A DNA stretch of 51,665 nucleotides, taken from the NCBI GenBank assembly GCA_020853705.1, contig JADYYK010000010.1, forward strand, positions 1 to 51,665, given 5' to 3'. The notes below the pieces were generated by a model that was not told the DNA's origin, ran no database searches, and worked only from the letters and a program-made list of their open reading frames with translations. The position numbers and the translations under genes are program-made. This document shows, piece after piece, positions 40,785-47,540 of this stretch; position 1 is the stretch's first letter; each line of letters opens with the position of its first letter. The stretch comes from Deltaproteobacteria bacterium (GTDB lineage: Bacteria; Myxococcota_A; Polyangia; Haliangiales; JADYYK01).

Positions 40785-41093
40785 TCAAGACCGGCGCTTC
40801 TCGCCGCGCGCGCCGTCGGCCACCGGCGCATCGCTGTCGTCCTCGGCGTCCTCGGACGGGGCGGGCAGCTGCTTGCGCTGCTTGGCAGCGATCTGCTTCT
40901 TGGGCGGCGGGGCCGCGGCCTCCTCCTCTTCCGCGTCGTCGTCATCGCTCTCGGCGGAGGCCTTCTTGAACTCCTTCACGCTCTTGCCGAGCCCCTTGGC
41001 CAGCTGGGGCAGCTTGGTGGCGCCGAACATCAGCAGCAGGATGACCAGGATGATGATGAGCTCGCCGTTACCAAGTCCGAGGATTGCCAGCAT
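40785..41093 (-). CDS. tatA: Twin-arginine translocase subunit TatA/E
   Basis: 102 residues from ATG 41093 ([18 protein letters not shown]). Single membrane helix, then the FG hinge ([26 protein letters not shown]) and an amphipathic helix, as in TatA. The C-terminal half is a long acidic and Lys-rich tail. TatA lines the pore for folded-protein export; tatB and tatC are not adjacent. The window's DUF1501 protein at 44988 carries a Tat signal, so it is a likely client. Confidence 0.9.
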   Translation of the reverse strand: MLAILGLGNGELIIILVILLLMFGATKLPQLAKGLGKSVKEFKKASAESDDDDAEEEEAAAPPPKKQIAAKQRKQLPAPSEDAEDDSDAPVADGARGEKRRS

Positions 41094-41210
41094 GACAGGC
41101 CTTTGCTCGCGGAGGCGCCCGCGTGGTTGGTAGGATGACACATTTCGAGGAGATCGGCGCTACCGGGAAGGCGAGGGTGGTGCGGGGGACGGGCAGGGTG
41201 GACTCGCGCG

Positions 41211-43055
41211 CTAGAGGTCCCAGCCGACGCCCAGGACGATGGCGTGGGAGGCCATGGCGCGCTGCGCGCGGGTCGACTGGACGCGGTTGCCGTTGCCGCT
41301 GAACTCGGTGAACGTATAGCGGAAGTCGTAGCCCAGCTGGGCCTTGAGGTGGCCCTTCATGGCGATGGGGCGATACAGCTGCAGGCCGGCGCCGGCGCCC
41401 AGCGTCTTGGCGCTGGCGCCCTCCTCGCGACCACGGTTCTGCGCGATCCCGGCGTAGGGCATGGCCTCGGCGTGGCCGCGCAGACCGATCTTGGCGAACA
41501 GGTCCGGCGCGTCGGCGCCCAGGCCGACCAGGACGCCGCTGATGACCTCCGACGGCAGCACCGCGCGCTGACCGTCGGCGATGGTGGTGCCGTAGCGGCC
41601 GTAGCCGAGCGCGCCACCCAGGGCCAGGCGGCCCTTCATGACCGGGTAGGCCACGGTGCCGTTGAGCTCCAGCATCTGGGTCGACATGGCCAGCGTCTCG
41701 CTGCCGTCCGGCACCGGGACCTTGAGGCCCGACGAGTAGCCGTAGGCGTAGCGCGCCGACAGACCCGCGCGCAGCTTGCCGACCGGGTAGGTCACCCGAC
41801 CGCCGATGCCGAACGAGGCCACGCCCGCGGCCAGCGAGTAGTTGGGCAGGAAGTTGGCGCCGTCGGCGCGCGCGTCCGACACGAACTGGTGCTGGATGAT
41901 CTGGTAGCCGAGGTCCGACCCGACCGCGAAGCGCAGCCCCTTGCGACCGCGATCCACCGAGCCCCGCTTGCGCACCCGCGACGACGGCGCCTCGTCGTCA
42001 TCCTCGTCGGCCGCCTCGGCGTCCTCGTCCGAGATGTCACCCGCGGCGTCGTCGGCGGCGAAGGCGGCCTCACGCTTGGCCTTCTTCTTGGCCTTGGCCT
42101 TGGCGGCGCGCTCCTCGCGCTCCTCACGGGCAGCCTCCTCGCGCTCACGCTTGGCGGCGGCGGCCTTGGCCTTGGCGGCGGCCTTGGCCTTGGCCTTGGC
42201 GGCCTTGCCCTTCTCGATGGGGGCCTCCTCGTCGTCCAGACGCGACAGATCCTCCTCGTCGTCGCCCTCGTCGGCGCTGGCGGACTCCTCGTCGTCCTCC
42301 TCGTCGGCGTCGGCCGGGGCCATCTTCGACTTGCCCTTGCCCCAGCCCTTCTTGCTGGTGCGCTCCGACGAGGCGGCCATCGAGCTGCGCTCCGAGCTCT
42401 TGACCTTGGCGGTGCCCTTCTTGCGCGGCGCGGCCTCCTCCTCGTCGTCTTCGTCGTCGGACTCGTTCATCTGGCGCTTGATGTCCTCGGCCTCGGCGAG
42501 GGCCTGGGCCTCGGCCTCGGCCAGCGCCTTGGCGCGCGCCTGGGCCAGCTTCTTGGCCCGCGCCAGCGCCTCGGCCCGCTCCAGCGCGAGCTGCTCCTTC
42601 TTGGTCAGCTTCTTCCCGCTCTTGGCCTTGGCCTTGGCCACGGGCGCCTCGTCGTCGTCCTGGGCCTCGGCCTCGGCGTCGCCCTCGTCGTCGGACTCCC
42701 GGGCAGCCCGCTTCGACAGCTTGCGCTCGCTGGCGTCAGACTTGGCCTTGATGCCCCGGCGCGCGAACGGCGAGGCCTCGTCCTGGCTGGCGCCCTCGAG
42801 CGCCGAGGTGCGGATCCAGCCCTGGTTGCCGCCCCAGCGGACCAGCGCCCAGGCGCCCTGCTTGCGCACCACGTTGACCGACACCCCGGCCGCGACCCGG
42901 CCGACCGGCGCCGCCGACATCGAGGCCCGCGAGCGGGCGACCACGAAGCGCGACGTGGTCACGCGACCTGCCTCGGCGACCCCGGAGAGGATCAGCACCA
43001 GCCCAGCCACCAGCGTCGTCGTCAGGACCCGCGAAAACCGACCGAGGAGCGTCAT
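41211..43055 (-). CDS. SH3-like/charged-linker/beta-barrel outer-membrane protein
   Basis: 614 residues from ATG 43055. Signal peptide (about 1-29), then an SH3b-like fold (RVTTSRFVVARSRASMSAAPVGRVAAGVSVNVVRKQGAWALVRWGGNQGWIRTSALEG, about 30-90). A very long (about 95-370) Lys/Ala/Asp/Glu-rich linker with coiled-coil stretches follows. The C-terminal 240 residues show alternating strands with YGYSSGLKVP, LGYGRYG and a closing GVGWDL, as in an outer-membrane beta-barrel. SH3b domains bind peptidoglycan, so the protein may tether outer membrane to cell wall. Function unknown. Confidence 0.75.
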   Translation of the reverse strand: MTLLGRFSRVLTTTLVAGLVLILSGVAEAGRVTTSRFVVARSRASMSAAPVGRVAAGVSVNVVRKQGAWALVRWGGNQGWIRTSALEGASQDEASPFARRGIKAKSDASERKLSKRAARESDDEGDAEAEAQDDDEAPVAKAKAKSGKKLTKKEQLALERAEALARAKKLAQARAKALAEAEAQALAEAEDIKRQMNESDDEDDEEEAAPRKKGTAKVKSSERSSMAASSERTSKKGWGKGKSKMAPADADEEDDEESASADEGDDEEDLSRLDDEEAPIEKGKAAKAKAKAAAKAKAAAAKREREEAAREEREERAAKAKAKKKAKREAAFAADDAAGDISDEDAEAADEDDDEAPSSRVRKRGSVDRGRKGLRFAVGSDLGYQIIQHQFVSDARADGANFLPNYSLAAGVASFGIGGRVTYPVGKLRAGLSARYAYGYSSGLKVPVPDGSETLAMSTQMLELNGTVAYPVMKGRLALGGALGYGRYGTTIADGQRAVLPSEVISGVLVGLGADAPDLFAKIGLRGHAEAMPYAGIAQNRGREEGASAKTLGAGAGLQLYRPIAMKGHLKAQLGYDFRYTFTEFSGNGNRVQSTRAQRAMASHAIVLGVGWDL

Positions 43056-43187
43056 GGCGCAGGGTCTTTTCAAGGACCGTGCCGCCCGCGGTGGCCACCT
43101 AAGCCCCTGGAATTGCCCCATCCAGGTTGCAGATCTGGGAACAAAAAGCCCAACCAGAAGCCAGCCATCGGGGTGTGGACCCCCACC

Positions 43188-43201
43188 GTCCGCAAGCGGA
43201 C
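43188..43201. promoter_or_regulatory. Short perfect hairpin in the 228-base gap before the exported redox operon
   Basis: GTCCGC-AA-GCGGAC forms a perfect short stem. The rest of the gap between the divergent SH3/beta-barrel gene and the 43284 gene shows no recognised riboswitch or tRNA. On the minus strand the hairpin carries a CTTG tetraloop. Confidence 0.35.
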
Positions 43202-43283
43202 AGCTCCAGATTTCGCATGTATGGGCGTGTACCCACATGGCATGACGGCTGCTTAGGTGCGCGATCACCTGGAGGCTGGTGCC

Positions 43284-44264
43284 ATGAAGATGAGGCTCGC
43301 GACATCCGCTCTGGCGCTGCTGCTCGGCGCCACGGGCTGCGTGCAGGACGGTGACCTGGGGGCCGAGGGGCTGGGGACTGCGACCTACGACCTGGAGCTC
43401 GGCCAGGGCACCGGCGAGACCGGCAACGTGATCGACGCCGTCATCGTCCCCATGCTGAACGCCAACAAGCTGATGGTCCGCCCCGCCCCCTCGGCCGAGC
43501 TGACCCGCCGCATGGCGCTCGACCTGGCTGGCCGCATGCCGACCCTGGACGAGTACACGATGATGGAGGGCAAGAAGGCGTCCGAGGTGGCCGACTACTT
43601 CATGGTCACCCGGAAGGACGAGTTCGTGAAGATGGGGCAGCGCTTCTTCTCGGACATCTTCCTCTACAACAACTCGTCGCAGTTCTCGCAGGTCAAGCAC
43701 ATCGTCGAGTTCAACGACACCGCCGCCATGGTCTGGAACGGCACCATGTCGTGGAAGGCGTTCTCGAGCTACGCGGTCAAGTCGCCGATGTGGCTGAACC
43801 GCTACCCCTCGGCCGACAACCGCGGCGAGCAGGCCTTCGCCTACTTCCTGGGGCGTGACGCCTTCGGCTTCGAGCGCTCGTTCGGCGTGATGTGGAACGG
43901 CTATGTGATGGCGCCGAACGGCGACAAGGAGCAGGTCGGCGGGCAGCCCAACCCGCGCTACCACGAGTACGACCTCGACCCCGCGGTCGGCTGCGCCAAC
44001 AACGCCTGCACCGTGGCCATCCTGGGCCAGGAGGGCAGCTCGGTGGACGACGCCCTGCGCATCATCCAGGGCTCGGAGCTGTTCGACGAGGGCCTGGTGC
44101 AGCAGGTGTGGAAGCGCTACATGGGCGGCCCCATCGCCATCGAGGCGCCCGAGCTGCGCATCAAGCTGATGCAGTTCGTGCGCGCCAACGACTACAGCGT
44201 GCCCAAGCTGGTGCGCGAGATCGTCACGTCGTCCGCCTACGCGGCCACCTACGAGGTGCGTTAG
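43284..44264 (+). CDS. DUF1549-like exported lipoprotein of a secreted redox operon
   Basis: 326 residues. GGAGG lies about 9 bases upstream. Lipoprotein signal ends at GATGC (Cys19). Residues 73-92 (LTRRMALDLAGRMPTLDEY) fit the DUF1549-type motif of planctomycete cytochrome-linked proteins. The rest is helical with aromatic patches (FFSDIFLYNNSSQ, WLNRYP) and a CANNAC pair around 245. First gene of five on the same strand, all exported. Likely acts outside the inner membrane; the exact role is unknown. Confidence 0.72.
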   Translation: MKMRLATSALALLLGATGCVQDGDLGAEGLGTATYDLELGQGTGETGNVIDAVIVPMLNANKLMVRPAPSAELTRRMALDLAGRMPTLDEYTMMEGKKASEVADYFMVTRKDEFVKMGQRFFSDIFLYNNSSQFSQVKHIVEFNDTAAMVWNGTMSWKAFSSYAVKSPMWLNRYPSADNRGEQAFAYFLGRDAFGFERSFGVMWNGYVMAPNGDKEQVGGQPNPRYHEYDLDPAVGCANNACTVAILGQEGSSVDDALRIIQGSELFDEGLVQQVWKRYMGGPIAIEAPELRIKLMQFVRANDYSVPKLVREIVTSSAYAATYEVR

Positions 44265-44266
44265 CC

Positions 44267-44974
44267 ATGTCGATGAAGACCACGGTCCGGACCATGAAGA
44301 TTCTCTCGCTGGTGACGCTGGCGGCCCAGCTGGCGGCCTGCTCGGTCGATACCATCGCGCCGCAGGATCCGCGCGACGACCCGCGCCCCAACGGGCAGAA
44401 GCAGATCCCGATCCTGTACGACACCGCGCCGGTCAAGCGCATGGATGGCAACCAGATCCTGGACTCCATCGCCCAGATCACCGGCCACGCCTTCGGCAGC
44501 TATGACCTGACCCAGCCCGATCCGGAGCTCTTGCGCGCGTCGGCCAAGCCCAACATCGACAAGACCTACCACTCGGCCTGCTTCCTGATGCAGGGCTGCC
44601 GCGAGCACCGCGTGCCGGCGCAGGACTATCCGCAGACCTATGGCGTGCCCGAGGTCGTGCTGCTCGACAACCTGGGCCGCGCCGCGTGCCTGGATCTGCA
44701 GGCGCTGGGCATGTTCCCCGGTCGCGCCGATCCCGATGGCAACACCCAGATCGGGACCACCGACGCCGAGCGCATCGACGCCATCATCAAGCACCAGTAC
44801 AAGGCCTTCCTGGGCGCCATCCCCGACGCCGAGGAGCTGGCCGCCTCGCGCGCCTACTTCATGGCGCACATGGCCGGCCCCGAGACCACCGGCGCCGGGG
44901 TGTCGGCGCTCGAGAGCGCGGGGCGCGGCCACTGCCGTGCCATGATCTCCAACGCCAAGTTCCTCTATTACTAG
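44267..44974 (+). CDS. Exported lipoprotein of the redox operon, function unknown
   Basis: 235 residues from ATG 44267, 2 bases after the previous stop. Lipobox QLAAC (Cys25). Cysteines are paired in the mature part (SACFLMQGC, AACLDL, GHCRAM). Helical, with DAERIDAIIKHQYKAFLGAIPDAEELAASRAYF in the last third, similar to helices near the DUF1588/1592 proteins of related modules. No family assigned. Its partner genes are on both sides. Confidence 0.7.
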   Translation: MSMKTTVRTMKILSLVTLAAQLAACSVDTIAPQDPRDDPRPNGQKQIPILYDTAPVKRMDGNQILDSIAQITGHAFGSYDLTQPDPELLRASAKPNIDKTYHSACFLMQGCREHRVPAQDYPQTYGVPEVVLLDNLGRAACLDLQALGMFPGRADPDGNTQIGTTDAERIDAIIKHQYKAFLGAIPDAEELAASRAYFMAHMAGPETTGAGVSALESAGRGHCRAMISNAKFLYY

Positions 44975-44987
44975 GGAGCCACGAGCC

Positions 44988-46451
44988 ATGAGCCAGAACA
45001 AGGACGACAAGGGTCTCTCGCGGCGCGGCTTCCTCGGGGTCACCGGCGCGGCGGCGGCGGCGGCGGCCGCAGCACTGCCTCTGCTGCGAGGCGGCTCGGC
45101 GGCGGCGGCGCCGGCGGGGATCGGCGGCTGGAACGGCAACCAGCTCCTGCTGGTGTGCGCCGACGGCGGACCCATCGCGCAGCGCGCCCTCAACGGCACG
45201 CTGGGCGCGCCGGGCAACCCCTATGGCGCGGGTCGGCCGGTGTGGGGCAACACCCACGCCATGTCGGGCCTGGTGTCACAGCCGCCCGGCGGGCAGCTGC
45301 GCGCCACCGGCATGACCATCGACGGCACCGTGGCGGGGTCGCACTTCGGCCTCGACCTCGCCGGCGACTCCATCGAGGCGGAGTTCGGCGTCATCCGCAA
45401 CTTCGCGTCCAACGTGGACGGCCAGAGCACCGGCATCACCGGCGCGCACGAGAACGGGCGCGCCTGGTCGTGCACCGGCTATGCGGAGTCGGACAACAAG
45501 CCGGGCCTGGGCGCCATCGCCGCGGCCATCGCGCAGCAGAGCCCGGCGGGCACCCCGTTCCCGGCCTGCAACCTGCTCAACAACAACCCGTTCCGGCAGA
45601 CCGGCGCCGAGCTGGTCGGCGTCAACTACCTGCAGTTCAACTCGCCGCAGGACGCCACCCAGCTGCGTGACCGCCTGCTGATGCAGACCACCTCGGAGGC
45701 CGAGCGCGCGCGCCTGACCGGCCCCAGCGGCCTGGCCCGCTTCATGACGCGCCACTTCAACGATCGGGTGCGCAGCAAGGACGCCGGCTCGGTCCAGTTC
45801 TCGATCGACAAGGTCAAGGAGATCGAGGACAAGATCCGCCAGAACTCGGCGGGCCTCGACCCCATGAACGCCATCAACGCGCCGCTGTGGCCGTTCTTCG
45901 GCCTCGACGGCAGCGGGCGCGCGCGGGCCGGGATCAACCAGCAGCTGGCGCACTCGTTCCTGGTCGCGTTCCGCCTGCTCGGGCTGGGCGCGCCGGTGGT
46001 GTCGATCGGCGCCGGGTCGTTCGACTTCCACGCCGATGAGTCGCCGCAGCTGCAGTCGCGCTTCGGGACCATGATGCACGGGTTCTTTGGCGTGCTGCGC
46101 GCGGCGCGCACCAAGATGTACAACGTCGACATCGAGAAGCTGGCCTGCCTCGAGGTCGGAGACTTCAACCGCAACAACTACAACGGCAGCGGCTTCAACG
46201 GCGGCAACGGCGCCGACCACAACGGCGGCGACGGCATGATCCAGGCGGTCATGTTCGGCGGCGGCGGCTTCGGCGGCAAGGTCTACGGCGACGGCCTGAT
46301 GGACGGCGGCGACCAGCGCAAGGGCTCCAGCGTGCTGCTCGGGCGCCACGCGCTGCGCACGATGCTGGAGTGGTACGGCGGGCCGTCGGCGGGCGAGCGC
46401 TACTTCCCGGGCGCGCGCAACCTGTGGACCGACCTCAAGAAGCCGGTCTGA
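44988..46451 (+). CDS. DUF1501-like protein with Tat signal
   Basis: 487 residues. Twin-arginine signal SRRGFLG (11-17) followed by an Ala-rich hydrophobic core, so exported folded. The domain has DUF1501-like features: LLLVCADGG near the start, LAHSFLVAFRLLGLGAPVVSIGAGSFDFHADESPQLQ (320-357) as an alkaline-phosphatase-fold-type metal region, and a closing LGRHALRTMLEWYGG. Co-occurrence with DUF1549-like genes is known in planctomycetes and related bacteria. Asn/Gly-rich loop at about 390-420. Middle gene of the operon; 14 bases after the previous stop. Confidence 0.82.
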   Translation: MSQNKDDKGLSRRGFLGVTGAAAAAAAAALPLLRGGSAAAAPAGIGGWNGNQLLLVCADGGPIAQRALNGTLGAPGNPYGAGRPVWGNTHAMSGLVSQPPGGQLRATGMTIDGTVAGSHFGLDLAGDSIEAEFGVIRNFASNVDGQSTGITGAHENGRAWSCTGYAESDNKPGLGAIAAAIAQQSPAGTPFPACNLLNNNPFRQTGAELVGVNYLQFNSPQDATQLRDRLLMQTTSEAERARLTGPSGLARFMTRHFNDRVRSKDAGSVQFSIDKVKEIEDKIRQNSAGLDPMNAINAPLWPFFGLDGSGRARAGINQQLAHSFLVAFRLLGLGAPVVSIGAGSFDFHADESPQLQSRFGTMMHGFFGVLRAARTKMYNVDIEKLACLEVGDFNRNNYNGSGFNGGNGADHNGGDGMIQAVMFGGGGFGGKVYGDGLMDGGDQRKGSSVLLGRHALRTMLEWYGGPSAGERYFPGARNLWTDLKKPV

Positions 46452-46538
46452 TTCTCTCGTCTGTGGGGCTGGTCACGGCCGCGCTGCTGTCAGGCGCGGG
46501 ACGGCAGAGCCTCGTGCAGGGTAAGATATGGCTTGGAA

Positions 46539-47540
46539 ATGGCTAACCTGACCTCCACGACCTCCATCCTGATCGCCGCCACCGTCCTGGCGGGCACCCT
46601 GGCGGGGTGTGGTGGCGACGTGTCGTCGCGCGACAAGGACGGCGGCGCGGGCGGCGATGGCGGCGGCCTGGGCACGCCGGATCGGATCTATGCCCGGTCG
46701 ACCTACAAGACGCTGACCGACATCCAGCAGCGCGTGCTGTCGACCAGCTGCGCGGCGCAGGACAACAACTGTCACTGGAACGACGCCTATCCGCAGCTGA
46801 CCTCCGAGGCCAACCTGATCTCGCTGACGCGCTTTCGCTGCAACGACTGGCGCTCGGACGGGCGCACCTACGACGACTTCTGCGAGAAGAACGGCGACAT
46901 CCTGACCGTGGGCATGGCGATGCAGCCGGCCGTCGACGCCGGGATGCCGACGGTGACCGGGATGTCGTTCACGGTCGGGCGCATCGAGGCGGTGCACATG
47001 GTGCCCGCCGATCTGGCCTCGCCCATCGTGGCCTACGAGATCATCGTCAAGGAGACCGTCCCGGTCACCACCGATGCGGGCGCGCCGATGCCGGTGGCGT
47101 TCTCGCTGCTGCACTTCGGGCAGACCACGCCGTACTTCATCCAGCCCATGCCGGGCGCCAGCTTCACCGACAAGCCCGACCGGGTGCGCATCGCGCTGAA
47201 CCGGCTGCCCGAGGACAAGCTGGTCAACATCGTGCCCGGTGATCCCAACGGCAACGGCAAGTTCGGCACCGGCAACGGCTTCATCGTGGTGCCCGGCGAC
47301 GCCAACAACAGCTACCTGACGATTCGCCTGCTGGGGCCCATCCTGGATCAGCGCTCGAAGCACCCGCGCATGCCGCTGGAGCCGGTGGCGATGTCGCCGG
47401 TCAACGTGTCGCCGTACCTCGGCCCGACCGAGATGTACGCCATCAAGTCGTGGATCAACTGCATGAGCGCGACCGACACCGCCACGGTGCCGGTCAACTA
47501 TGACTGCGCCGCCAACATGGAGAACAACACCAAGCCATGA
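46539..47540 (+). CDS. Lipoprotein with a CX6CH haem-like motif
   Basis: 333 residues from ATG 46539. Lipobox LAGC (Cys24) and a Gly-rich linker. Residues 60-90 (TDIQQRVLSTSCAAQDNNCHWNDAYPQL) resemble the start of planctomycete cytochrome C domains but the cysteines are spaced CX6CH (Cys71, Cys78, His79) instead of CXXCH. The far end has KSWINCM, like the final helix of that domain, so the whole protein is probably a diverged cytochrome-like fold with a beta-rich insertion. The gene overlaps the next by ATGA. Confidence 0.72.
   Translation: MANLTSTTSILIAATVLAGTLAGCGGDVSSRDKDGGAGGDGGGLGTPDRIYARSTYKTLTDIQQRVLSTSCAAQDNNCHWNDAYPQLTSEANLISLTRFRCNDWRSDGRTYDDFCEKNGDILTVGMAMQPAVDAGMPTVTGMSFTVGRIEAVHMVPADLASPIVAYEIIVKETVPVTTDAGAPMPVAFSLLHFGQTTPYFIQPMPGASFTDKPDRVRIALNRLPEDKLVNIVPGDPNGNGKFGTGNGFIVVPGDANNSYLTIRLLGPILDQRSKHPRMPLEPVAMSPVNVSPYLGPTEMYAIKSWINCMSATDTATVPVNYDCAANMENNTKP

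Noticed and set aside
43056..43283. Riboswitch (for example GEMM c-di-GMP type) before the redox operon
   Set aside because: A short hairpin is present, but none of the conserved loop sequences of known classes could be seen.
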